Assembly: GCA_023205875.1 (NCBI GenBank)
Contig: CP060761.1
Span: forward strand, 310,001-374,000
Direction: 5' to 3'
From: Chloropicon primus
Taxonomy: Eukaryota; Chlorophyta; Chloropicophyceae; Chloropicales; Chloropicaceae
DNA: 64,000 nt
How positions within the stretch are numbered: the first letter of the stretch is position 1; every line of letters begins with the position of its first letter. Made by a program: the position numbers and the translations under genes. Below are positions 26,718-35,119 of this stretch, piece after piece. The notes beneath the pieces were generated by a model, which saw nothing but the letters and a program-made list of their open reading frames with translations, was not told the DNA's origin and did no database searches.

Positions 26718-26941
26718 GAAGGTTCCCCTTGAAGCTCTCTCTCTCTCCCTCCTCCTCGTCCTCGTCCCCTAGAACCGCCTGACAACTTACCTCCTCCTCC
26801 CTTCGTCAGCCGCCGAGCGCTCGAGAGAGATCTCTTACATCATCTCCAGTAAGGAACTTGAGGGAGGAGCTGCGATTGGTTGGAGTGGAAGGGCGACGGC
26901 GAGAAGGACGAAGGGATTAGGAACGGGAAGAGGACGCATCG

Positions 26942-26992
26942 CGAAACAGCGTCTCTTGATCTTTCGAAAGAGCCCTCAATCGACTCGTTTGG
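26942..26992 (+). promoter_or_regulatory. Promoter module copy (SAE1), complete
   Basis: CGAAA-N4-GTCTC-N5-CTTTCGA-N20-TTTGG with all blocks exact, about 205 bp upstream of the ATG. The CTTTCGAAAG core is extended to a palindrome. Confidence 0.7.
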
Positions 26993-27197
26993 TTCTCGGA
27001 TGGGTCGCCAACTTTTGTCATCAAGGCATTTGAGGGCAGCCAGGAGCAGGAGTGGCGTGGCTTTGTGACGCGGTGGAGATCGAGGGAGGCGGATCCGGAG
27101 GAAGAGGGCGCGGCGAAGCAAAGCGTTGACTCGCGATATTTCGATTTGTGGGGCGCACGAAAGGATTATCTCGTCGTTTGTGTGGAGTGTCGAGCGA

Positions 27198-28199
27198 ATG
27201 AGCGGCGGAGTGATGGAGTCTTCGAGCGGGAGGGCTGAGGAGGGAGGAGGTCTCACGAGGGAGGAGGAGGCGATACTGGACAGGCAGATCAGGGTGTGGG
27301 GCGTGGACACGCAGTGCGCGATAAGGAACGCGAAGGTTGCCGTCATCGTTCTCTCCAGCGAACCGAACCTGTCCTTCCTCGGCACCACCAAGGAGGAGAT
27401 CCACAGGAACCTCGTGGACATGAACCCCAGGATGGCGGTGAAGGTGCTCGTGTCGTCGGCCTCTGAGTCGGTGGGAAGCGGGGCGAATGCTTTGGATTCG
27501 GGCCACCGTGGTCACGTCACGGCGGCCGAGGTCGTCAAGAATTTGACCCTGGCGGGGGTGGGGCACCTCGAGGTCGTGTTCGGGCCCGCCTCGAGCCTCG
27601 ACCTCGCGGCGGTCGTTTCCAAGCACGACGTTGCCGTCGTCTTCGGGAAGAGCGTCGTTGGGATCAACCGGGTCGCGGAGTCCCTGATCTCGGGCGGGCT
27701 GGCGACGACAGTGTTCTCGTCCAGCGTGAGGGGGGGCTGCGGCTACGCCTTCCTCAGGAGGCCCAACGACCCGGCGTTCAGCAAGTCCACCACCCTGGCC
27801 GCGGCCCTCGGCTCGTTGGGCTTGGGGCAGATCCACCGCCCGCGCAAAGTGAACAAGATGTACTTCCTGCTGAGGGTCGTGTACGCGCACGAGAAGTCCG
27901 GAGGAGGAGGTCACGAAAAGGGTCCGAGTCTGGCCGAGAAGGACGCGATCCTTTCGCTGGCGCACGGGGAGATCCCCGAGGAGAACCTCCGGCCACCCGA
28001 GGAGCTGGTTATGAATTACCTCGAGACGGAGGAGGAGATGCCCGCGGTGTCCGCGATCATCGGGGGGTCCCTCGCCCAGGAAGTCATCAAGGCAATATCC
28101 GGGAAGGGCGAGTTGATGAACAACTTTTACTTTTTCAGTGCTTACGGAAGCAAGGACAGCGGCGAGGCCAAGGTGGAGAAGCTAGCACTGGCAGAATAG
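27198..28199 (+). CDS. SAE1: SUMO-activating enzyme E1 subunit SAE1/AOS1, internal order altered
   Basis: A 333-aa single-exon protein. SAE1 pairs with UBA2 to adenylate SUMO. The N-terminus has DRQIRVWG (28-35), including the arginines that reach into the UBA2 ATP site. The C-terminus has the SAE1 block SAIIGGSLAQEVIKAISGKG then NNFYFF. Between them the order looks wrong. The piece matching the post-loop segment (FLGTTKEEIHRNLVDMNPRM, about 60-79, the LNP-x-V-x-V region) precedes the piece matching the nucleotide-loop helix (AAEVVKNLTLAGVGHLEVV, about 109-127). In other SAE1 proteins the latter comes first, right after RNAKV-. The Gly-x-Gly loop is also missing. SAE1 does not itself bind the ATP, which may allow this. 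A TGTAA signal follows the stop. A SIZ-type SUMO ligase lies 2 kb away. Confidence 0.8.
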   Translation: MSGGVMESSSGRAEEGGGLTREEEAILDRQIRVWGVDTQCAIRNAKVAVIVLSSEPNLSFLGTTKEEIHRNLVDMNPRMAVKVLVSSASESVGSGANALDSGHRGHVTAAEVVKNLTLAGVGHLEVVFGPASSLDLAAVVSKHDVAVVFGKSVVGINRVAESLISGGLATTVFSSSVRGGCGYAFLRRPNDPAFSKSTTLAAALGSLGLGQIHRPRKVNKMYFLLRVVYAHEKSGGGGHEKGPSLAEKDAILSLAHGEIPEENLRPPEELVMNYLETEEEMPAVSAIIGGSLAQEVIKAISGKGELMNNFYFFSAYGSKDSGEAKVEKLALAE

Positions 28200-28219
28200 T
28201 ACCGTAATGATTATTGTGT

Positions 28220-28224
28220 TGTAA
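28220..28224 (+). other. Poly(A) signal TGTAA of SAE1
   Basis: TGTAA 20 nt past the SAE1 stop. Confidence 0.5.
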
Positions 28225-28250
28225 TCTACATGAACTCGTTGTTTGTGAGT

Positions 28251-28255
28251 TTACA
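28251..28255 (-). other. Poly(A) signal TGTAA of DYNC2LI1
   Basis: Minus-strand TGTAA 20 nt past the stop at 28276. It faces the SAE1 signal across a 76-bp convergent gap. Confidence 0.5.
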
Positions 28256-28275
28256 GAGGAAGTCCATCCTCATCA

Positions 28276-29571
28276 TCAGAAAATGGAGGACCTTCTCACG
28301 GCGCTCGCCTTCTTCGAGCCGCCGCCGCTGCTCACAGACTGCCTGCGTGTCGTGCTCAAAGTCGAGGACCTCCGCTTGCTCTGGTGCTGCTCGAGCTGCA
28401 CCTGCCTCCTGTACTCCTCCAACTCCCTTAACTTTTGCTCTCTCATCGCATCGATCTCATCTTCTCTGAACTGGCTGTTTGGATTGCCCTCCTCCTGAGG
28501 AGGCTTGTTCTCGCTCTCCTCATCGGCCTGAGGGGTAAAGAATCGTTGGAAGACGGCCTTCCACTCCTGAATCCCCTCCCTGGCGTCATCCTGGCTCCCG
28601 CCGCCTCCCGCCTTGGGCCTTCCAATATCTCGAAGGTGGTCCGCGCCCCCCGGCATGAACAGAGGCTGCAAGTGGTCGTTCTGAACCGCCCCCTTGGAAG
28701 GGAGCTTCCTGTCCGCTCCCGTGAACAAGTAATGGTTCAGCACGTGCCGGAGATTGTTCAAAGTATTCCTCGAATCCTTAGAGTTGCTGCCTCCTTTGTT
28801 GCTGGTGTACACCAAAGTGGCACCGTTCGTGTGCGCCACGTAACGCAAGGTCCTGGCCATAATCTTCCTCAACTCGGCGTCCTCATCACAAAAAGTGTCG
28901 TACTTGTTCGCAGCAATGATCACGGATACTCCTGTGTGGTCAATCTTCCCATCATCCTCATGCTTGCTGCCGAAAGCCTTCTTGGCTCGAGCCTTGAGCT
29001 GCGAAGGTATCTTCGAGCCCCTCCGGTTGAACTTGTCATACACTTCGTCCAACCTCACTCTGACTCGCGCCAGCCATCCCGTCAAGCTGTTCAAGACCTC
29101 CCAAGGCCTCGAGAGATCGACCACAATGAGGACCGTAGCCGTAGCCACCTGCCTCGGGGTGATGAACAGGTTATCCGAATGAGCAACCTCCTTCTTGAAG
29201 CTTTCGGTGCCACTCACTTCCCAGATGTTCGCAACGTCTTTCCTCTCCACGTTTGCCAAGGAGGAGCTCTTCCTGGCGAAGGTGTAGTCCAATCCCTCCG
29301 TCGGCTTCGGTTTCGTTGCCGCCATGCGGTTCTTGTCACTCCCCCCTGGATGCAAAAAGGCATTGAGCAAAGTTGTCTTGCCACTGCCACGTTCACCGAC
29401 GATGAAGAGAAAGGCATCCGGTTTGCTTGCCGCTTGGGCGGTGTCCGTCTGCTTGCTCTCGATCTTCACCCGTTCGATGAGCTTGTGCCAGACACCTCCC
29501 TTGGTGTAGATTGCCTCCCGTGGCTTCTCCTTCTCCGCTGAAGCTGCGGAGGACGACGACGAGGGCGCCAT
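28276..29571 (-). CDS. DYNC2LI1: Cytoplasmic dynein 2 light intermediate chain
   Basis: A 431-aa single-exon protein. It belongs to the dynein LIC Ras-like family, dynein-2 branch (D1bLIC in Chlamydomonas), which stabilises the retrograde intraflagellar transport motor. The P-loop is [14 protein letters not shown] (near residue 58); KPTEGLDYTFARKS and DVANIWEVSG follow, the class-typical replacements of the switch regions; then VLIVVDLSRPWEVLNSL and the NKYD guanine motif (IIAANKYDTF). The C-terminal ~110 residues are a Gln/Glu/Arg-rich helix and a Ser/Arg tail. The frame upstream of ATG 29571 adds only three residues from TTG. The partner heavy chain is encoded 18 kb away in this window. Repeat array 2 begins about 55 bp upstream. 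Confidence 0.85.
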   Translation of the reverse strand: MAPSSSSSAASAEKEKPREAIYTKGGVWHKLIERVKIESKQTDTAQAASKPDAFLFIVGERGSGKTTLLNAFLHPGGSDKNRMAATKPKPTEGLDYTFARKSSSLANVERKDVANIWEVSGTESFKKEVAHSDNLFITPRQVATATVLIVVDLSRPWEVLNSLTGWLARVRVRLDEVYDKFNRRGSKIPSQLKARAKKAFGSKHEDDGKIDHTGVSVIIAANKYDTFCDEDAELRKIMARTLRYVAHTNGATLVYTSNKGGSNSKDSRNTLNNLRHVLNHYLFTGADRKLPSKGAVQNDHLQPLFMPGGADHLRDIGRPKAGGGGSQDDAREGIQEWKAVFQRFFTPQADEESENKPPQEEGNPNSQFREDEIDAMREQKLRELEEYRRQVQLEQHQSKRRSSTLSTTRRQSVSSGGGSKKASAVRRSSIF

Positions 29572-29625
29572 CGTGACCAACTTTACGATGTCCCTTTGCT
29601 GCTTTACGATTCAAACGCACCAGGG

Positions 29626-29945
29626 TGGAGGGGGAGGAGGGGGGAGGAGGGGGATGAGGGCGATGATGGAGGCAGGGGGTGGTGCGAGAGGGTAGAGGGA
29701 GATGGCACCAGGGTTTGTTCTCTCTTTCCTCTTTCTCTTTCTCGGAGAGACCTCGCTTGAGGAGAATGATGATGAGGGAGGCAAGGGGAAAGGCCATCAT
29801 CAGGATGATGATCAGGGCGATGATGGAGGCAGGGGGTGGTGCGAGAGGGTAGAGGGAGATGGCACCAGGGTTTGTTCTCTCTTTCCTCTTCCTTTTTGTC
29901 GGAGAGACCTCGCTTGAGGAGAATGATGATGAGGAAGGGGAAAGT
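29626..29945. repeat. 157-bp tandem repeat array, two units (array 2)
   Basis: Units start at about 29662 and 29819, spaced 157 bp, and match array 1 (7195-7810) almost base for base. They share its left edge (GGAGGAGGGGGATGAGGGCG) and its last-unit variant (TTTTTGTCGG). A diagnostic difference is GGGTTTGTTC where array 1 has GGGTGTGTTC. Confidence 0.9.
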
Positions 29946-29998
29946 TTGTTGGGACAACACGGTGTTGAGGACTAGTATGTTTACAAAACAATGGTGGT

Positions 29999-30003
29999 TT
30001 ACA
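29999..30003 (-). other. Poly(A) signal TGTAA of the SIZ/PIAS gene
   Basis: Minus-strand TGTAA 15 nt past the stop at 30018. A second lies near 29980. Confidence 0.45.
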
Positions 30004-30017
30004 GGAAGGAATCGGAA

Positions 30018-32288
30018 TTAATCCAATTCGATGACTGTCGTTGTCGTGGTGGTCGTGGTGGTGACGGTCCTGGGCGTTGTGGTGACGGTCGCGGGCGTGG
30101 CGATCCTGGTTTGAGGGACCCCCGGTGTTCTATGAACTACGGTCCTTGGTTTACGGGCATGAGGCGGCACCCAATTGCCATAGGGCTGGGCGGGCGTGCC
30201 ATAGGGCGAGCAGGGCAAGTCCCCATACTGGATTCGAGATGGGGCGGCCAGTCCAGGTATCGCCGTAACCTGGGTCGCTAGACGCCAAAGTTCGTCCTCC
30301 TGCTCGTGGATCGATGGATTTCGATCGCCAAACCTCTGCCCAGGCACAATGACCTCATCTTCCTCATCCGAAGAGAGAAGGGAGACAACCTCGGGCTCTG
30401 GCCGCGGGCGCTTCTTGATGCCTTGCGCCTCCAGCTCTCCCGCAGCTCTCCTCATCTCCTCCTCCTCGTCGATCTCCTCGCTCTCACTCTCTTCTTCCTC
30501 CAAAGGAGCAGGCACGTCAAAGTCGAAATACGGGCCATCTTTGCCGTTGTAGGGCCTCCACTTGCCCTCATCGTTCAGTTCAATGCACTCCACCGACCCA
30601 TTCAGCTCCAAAATCTTCTTCACGTATTGGTCCTCCTCAAGGTCGCAGATCTGTATTGCCTTTCTGCAGTGGGGGCACTGCCACTTCTTTGTCTTCTGCG
30701 CCGCCTTCAAGAATGGATCGAGGTCGAAGCACTTTTGATGCTTGCACGCGTCAGACTTCACAGGCACCTTCATTCTGGTTCCACCGAGCGGACAAATCAA
30801 GGACATCTGGATGCTGCTGAACCCCAGTTCCGAGCCTCGCATCTTGAACAGTCCTTTCACCCTCTTTACGAGCTCGTCACGCAGCTCGGGCTGCCTCTTC
30901 ATGTGCCTCTTCACGTTCTCCAAGTTCTCGTCCTCGTAAAGCTGCACGATCATCACGAAATTCCTGGTATCCCTGGTACACATCGTAATCGTGTTGAGGC
31001 CCCTGTGGGCATAAGCGCTGATGTCGACGATCATGTCTCTCGTGTTGTCACTAAGGTCCTTGTTGCTGCACCTGTTGTAAATCTTGACGTTCCTGCCGTT
31101 GAACGTCACGTCCGCCGACTTCGGCAGATGGATTCTGTTCTGGATCTTGTCCTCCACGAGCAGGCAGGCCAACCCCAAGTAAACCTTCTTGGGCGCCGCG
31201 CTGAAAAGGGCTCTGTAGGCTTTGTCATCGAGCATAAACCCCCGCCTGTAGGTGCAGACGTTCTTCCTATACATGTGCTCGTTCTGCCCGCCTTCTCTTG
31301 TCACGGCATAGTACTGGCTCAATTGGAGCGTCGGGCTGGGGATGTAGAAGGGGTCTGCCATGAGCACCCTGCACTTGAAGCACATCTTGACCTTCGGAGA
31401 CTTGTCCTTTCCCGCTCCCATAATGCACTTGACGTGTTGCCAGACGCCACAATTCTTGCACTGCAGCATCGGGTTTTGCGGCAGGAACGCTGCGCCGACA
31501 GGAACACTGTTGTTGCCGCAAATGCAGTCCACCACAATGGCTGCCGGCGCACTGGAGGAAGGCCCAGGTCCAGCGGCCCCGCTCTCCTCCCCGAACGCAG
31601 ACCCGAGCTGAGCGTTCATGGACGTCTTCTCCATGGCCTCCCGCTTGATCCTCAGCTTGAGCGGGCTCCCGGCACTCTTACTGACGCGGAACTTTACAGA
31701 GTCGTTCCTCACCCCCGAGAAACTCCGCACCAGGGCGGCAGTGTTCTTCCCCTGGCGCAACAGAGCCAACGAGTACTGCCCGGGGTCCAGAGGTCCCATG
31801 GCGTCCACCATGTCCTTCCGGAGCATCTGGTTGTGGTACGAATACCTGAACCCCCCCACCTTCATCACTTGGTAGTACACCAGCTTGATGATGAACCCAG
31901 GGTGTATGTCTGGGTTCACCGCCTCCTCCAGACGACTCGTGAGAGGACTGGTGACGAGAAAGTTCTCACTGTTGGGGGCTCCGTCCTTCATACTCATGTA
32001 GCACCTCGGATCCAGCGCAAGCTTCTGCAACAGGTACGTCAGCTTGTCCCGCTTCGACATGGAACCCAAGGAAGGCACCCTCGCCTTCGTCCGGCTCATG
32101 AGCAAGCTAAGCACCTTGTTCAACTCCGCGACTCGAAAGATGTTCGACACCACGTACTTCAACCAAATGTAATACCCTTCCACGGGAAGATCCACCAAAG
32201 CATTCACCTCCTCCACTTGCTTCCTCAAGTCCGTCGGAAGCTTCCTCAAGTGTCCCTCCGTCGCCTCCGCGTCACTCGTGGCCTCCAT
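30018..32288 (-). CDS. SIZ1: SIZ/PIAS-type SUMO E3 ligase
   Basis: A 756-aa single-exon protein with plant SIZ1 architecture. A SAP-like N-terminal helical region (about 20-110) is followed by a PHD finger (CICGNNSVP .. LQCKNCGVWQHVKCI .. CFKC, about 258-305), a PINIT region (about 315-450, LNTITMCTRDTRNFVMIVQLY), and an SP-RING (LICPLGGTRMKVPVKSDACKH .. WQCPHCRKAI, about 500-550). A SUMO-interacting motif is visible as EVVSLLSSDEEDEV near 650. Plant SIZ1 differs from animal PIAS in having the PHD finger, as here. It directs SUMO from Ubc9 to nuclear substrates. The start at 32288 is followed at once by conserved sequence. A promoter module lies 65 bp upstream. The C-terminal ~60 residues are Thr/Val-rich and low complexity. 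Confidence 0.9.
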   Translation of the reverse strand: MEATSDAEATEGHLRKLPTDLRKQVEEVNALVDLPVEGYYIWLKYVVSNIFRVAELNKVLSLLMSRTKARVPSLGSMSKRDKLTYLLQKLALDPRCYMSMKDGAPNSENFLVTSPLTSRLEEAVNPDIHPGFIIKLVYYQVMKVGGFRYSYHNQMLRKDMVDAMGPLDPGQYSLALLRQGKNTAALVRSFSGVRNDSVKFRVSKSAGSPLKLRIKREAMEKTSMNAQLGSAFGEESGAAGPGPSSSAPAAIVVDCICGNNSVPVGAAFLPQNPMLQCKNCGVWQHVKCIMGAGKDKSPKVKMCFKCRVLMADPFYIPSPTLQLSQYYAVTREGGQNEHMYRKNVCTYRRGFMLDDKAYRALFSAAPKKVYLGLACLLVEDKIQNRIHLPKSADVTFNGRNVKIYNRCSNKDLSDNTRDMIVDISAYAHRGLNTITMCTRDTRNFVMIVQLYEDENLENVKRHMKRQPELRDELVKRVKGLFKMRGSELGFSSIQMSLICPLGGTRMKVPVKSDACKHQKCFDLDPFLKAAQKTKKWQCPHCRKAIQICDLEEDQYVKKILELNGSVECIELNDEGKWRPYNGKDGPYFDFDVPAPLEEEESESEEIDEEEEMRRAAGELEAQGIKKRPRPEPEVVSLLSSDEEDEVIVPGQRFGDRNPSIHEQEDELWRLATQVTAIPGLAAPSRIQYGDLPCSPYGTPAQPYGNWVPPHARKPRTVVHRTPGVPQTRIATPATVTTTPRTVTTTTTTTTTVIELD

Positions 32289-32352
32289 GGTGCCACCGAA
32301 GCGACGCGATGACAGATGTTCTCAAACAAAACAAAACCCGTCTCCCGTGACT

Positions 32353-32403
32353 CAAAACGAGTCAACCCACCTACCGTTCGAAAGATCTCGAGACAAAATT
32401 TCG
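32353..32403 (-). promoter_or_regulatory. Promoter module copy (SIZ1)
   Basis: Minus-strand CGAAA-N4-GTCTC-N5-CTTTCGA-N20-TTTTG; spacings are exact and only the last block differs by one base. 65 bp upstream of the ATG. Confidence 0.65.
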
Positions 32404-32625
32404 TCTGATCCTCCTCTCCTCCCATCAATCTCTCTCCCTCGCGCGCGCTCTCGTCCTCCGTCTGCGCGACTCTCACTCCCCTCCTCACCGCCTCATCGAT
32501 CGCGATCGATTGTCAAAGCGATCATCGGCTTGGCGCGCGAGACGACGACGACGAGGTGAGTTGTTGTTTTGGTGACGGAGGGTGCGGGGAAGAAGGAGGG
32601 AGCGTGTGACAGGCGCAAATTTTGT

Positions 32626-32665
32626 GTCTCGCTCTTTCGAATGAGCTCTCACTTGAAAGGAATGA
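32626..32665 (+). promoter_or_regulatory. Promoter module copy (CSN4), diverged
   Basis: GTCTC-N3-CTTTCGA with CACTTGA in the spacer; TTTGG is replaced. It shares GACCCAGTGGTG just downstream with the guanylate cyclase copy. 250-290 bp upstream of the ATG. Confidence 0.45.
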
Positions 32666-32917
32666 CCCAGTGGTGTGGAAGCTTCGACGACTGATGGGAA
32701 GATCTCTCTCTCTCTCTCTCTCTTCGACCTTGTTTCTGTCTCTCTCAGGGTTTGAGGTACGTCTGACGACGAGGACGAGGGAAAGGGCAAGAGCGTGGGC
32801 TGCCGAAGGGACCGTTACGTGTTACTATTTCGAACGACGTCACACTTCGAACGTTTTGCGGAACGGAAACAGACTGAAACGTTTTGTTGTTGTTGTTGTT
32901 GACGATTGACGTAGGAG

Positions 32918-33238
32918 ATGGTTGCGTCCGAGAAGGTCGCTGCGGCGCTGAGGGGAGCGCAGGAGACGAGCGACCAGAAGGGAAGGGTGGAAGCGTTCTG
33001 CAAGGCCATCGACGTCGCCGTGGAGCCAGGGACGAGTACAGTGTACGAGGACTGCGCCGAGATCATTCACCAAGTCTTATCGCCAGAGGTCTCGCAGTGG
33101 GTGAGCCGCGATGCTTTGCACCACCTTGGATCGAGTCTCGTCAAGGTGGAGAAGGGGGTTCGGCAGAAGATTGCAGAGCAGTGAGTAACAAGGACGCCAG
33201 GAGCTGCGAGCTGCGCCGCTTTTTCTGACCCGTTCATA

Positions 33239-33282
<44 letters not shown>

Positions 33283-34334
33283 GCATCTTGGAACTCGTGC
33301 AGCCACGGGCTGCGAACTTCGAGGAGCAGGTGACGGTCGTGAGGGAGATCCTTTGCGACTTGCTCGAGGAGCAGAAGCAGTGGAACCGAGCTGCGGAGAC
33401 TTTGACTGGGATTAACCTGGACAGTCACAACAACAGGACGTTCGACGACAAGTACAAGCTGGAAAAGTGCTTGAAGATAGCCACGCTCTTCCTCAAGGAC
33501 GAGAGGCACTCCAAAGCGGAGACGTTCTTGAATCGCGCCGCGTTCGTGCTGGGCTCCTGCAAGGCCGATTCCACCTTGAACCTGCTGTACAAGTCCTGCT
33601 ACGCGAGGGTGCTTGACAACAAGTGCAAGTTCTTGGAAGCCGCGTTGAGGTACTACGAGATCTCGAACTTTACGGCAAAGGAGGGTGCCGGGGAAGGGAG
33701 CACGAGCGCTTCCACGGTGCTGCTGGATGGAACAGAAGTAGGGGAGCTTCAAGAGGCGGCGCTCATGGATGCTGTTATCTGTTCCGTATTGGCGAGCGCA
33801 GGCCCTCAAAGGTCGAGGGTCCTCGCCACCCTGTACAAGGACGAGAGGTGCGTCAAGCTGAAGGGGAGTTGCTACTCCATCTTGCAAAAGGTTTACATGG
33901 AAAGGATCCTCGGTCCGCACGAGGTCAGGGAGTTCTCGGAGTTGCTGAAGCCGCACCAGAAGGCCAGCAAGGCGGACAAGGGGTCCTCCGAGACTACGGG
34001 CACGGTGCTGGAGCACGCCGTCATCGAGCACAACCTGCAGAGCGCCAGCAGGCTGTACAAGAACATCAGCTTCCACGAGCTTGGGCGCCTTCTGGGGATA
34101 GAGGCAACGAGGGCGGAGAAGATTGCCGCCAGGATGATCGTGGAGGGGAGGATGGGGGGGCAGATTGATCAAGTGGATAGCTTCATTTACTTTTCGTCGA
34201 ACTCCCAGGAGGACGGGGGCAGCGCCGAGGTGGGCGCCTGGGACCAGCAGATCAGGAGCCTGTGCCAGGAGGTGAACTCCATTCTGGACAAAATGCAGGG
34301 CAAGGGATACAACGTCGACGCGGCCTTGGGCTGA
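32918..34334 (+). CDS. CSN4: COP9 signalosome subunit 4 (two exons)
   Basis: Exons 32918-33180 and 33284-34334 give 437 aa, close to CSN4 length. The 103-bp intron has a GTGAGT donor and a ~40-nt pure CT tract before CTTAG. CSN4 is a PCI-domain subunit of the COP9 signalosome, which removes Nedd8 from cullin-RING ligases. Seen: helical N-terminal repeats ([39 protein letters not shown]), then the PCI/winged-helix region (about 290-390: [56 protein letters not shown]) and the family's C-terminal helix. A 20-residue Ala/Gly/Ser insert lies near residue 215. A TGTAA signal lies 42 nt past the stop. Confidence 0.9.
33241..33280. repeat. (CT)n tract at the CSN4 3' splice site
   Basis: About 20 CT units form the polypyrimidine tract of the CSN4 intron. 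Confidence 0.9.
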
Positions 34335-35119
34335 TGACACTGGTTAAGCTGCTCTCTTGGCCGTCTATTGTTCATTGTAATAACATGCCACCGCTTTCCC
34401 GTTTTCCACGAGGAGCACCGGCAAAAAACTATTTTTTTCCCATCTCATCACCTCATCTTTCTCTCTTGAACTCAAGTTGCTCGTCTGATTCCTCCTCTTG
34501 TCCCCTCCTCTTTCCTCTAAACAAACTCAAGAGCTTGGCGTCGACGATGTCCACGTCCTCATATCATCCTCATCCTCTCTCTCGAAACGACAAAGTTGCA
34601 ACTCCCATGCCGCTTCTCCAGGGCTTGGCAAAGTTGAAGCTCGACTGCAGCTTCACCGAGCGCCGCTTCACCCTCCACCGTGTCCTTGGCGTCGCTTGAC
34701 TTCATCCCCAAGGGGTTTGGAAGACGGTCACCTCCTTGGTACCTGGGCAGCGGAGAACAATGTGCAGAACAAAGAACAAAGAACAGGATCCTAGATTCGT
34801 CCAAGAGGTAAGTTTTGGCTCTGGACCTCATGGGTCTAGTCGCCCTAAAAGTGCCACAAGATGGCGTCTTGGTCAACACTGACTCGGTTCTTGCATTGAT
34901 CCAGAACGCGGTGGTGGGCCAAGGAAAACAGGAAGTGGGCAAAGATGTTGCTGCTCCCAACCCAAAGGTGAGTGGCTTGGGGTCATGATGATGCATCCCA
35001 TCCTGGTGGAAGAGAGAGAGAGAGAGGGAGAGAGGGAGAGGGTCCCAGTGTCTCTCAGATACGTCTTTGGTTTGGTCTGACTCGGTTCTTGGTTTTGCGA
35101 CATTGCCCTGGTTGTGTCG
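34335..35119. other. CSN4-RWP-RK intergenic region with exon-like pieces
   Basis: Two weak signals. On the minus strand, two short GC-ending open stretches (34453-34570 and 34559-34705) in different frames look coding but do not join. On the plus strand, AGAG-GTAAGT near 34806, a TTGATCCAG acceptor-like site near 34902 and CAAAG-GTGAGT near 34969 outline a ~67-bp exon that may belong to the RWP-RK 5' leader. CTGACTCGGTTCTTG occurs twice (near 34880 and 35080). Confidence 0.35.
34376..34380 (+). other. Poly(A) signal TGTAA of CSN4
   Basis: TGTAA 42 nt past the CSN4 stop. Confidence 0.5.

Larger units (their letters stand above)
26433..27197. other. Bidirectional promoter, NRAMP and SAE1
   Basis: 765 bp between divergent ATGs. 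It holds three module copies: two facing NRAMP (26500 and 26676) and one facing SAE1 (26942). CT/TC-rich stretches near 26740 could be 3' splice tracts of a leader intron. No gene was seen. Confidence 0.55.
32289..32917. other. Bidirectional promoter, SIZ1 and CSN4
   Basis: 629 bp between divergent ATGs. A module faces SIZ1 (32353) and another CSN4 (32626). A GAGGTGAGT donor-like site near 32552 and a GTAG acceptor-like site before ATG 32918 could frame a CSN4 leader intron. (CT)n at 32706-32722. Confidence 0.5.

Noticed and set aside
30306-32312. A 668-aa plus-strand open frame opposite the SUMO ligase
   Set aside because: Antisense shadow; the minus strand has intact PHD and SP-RING fingers.
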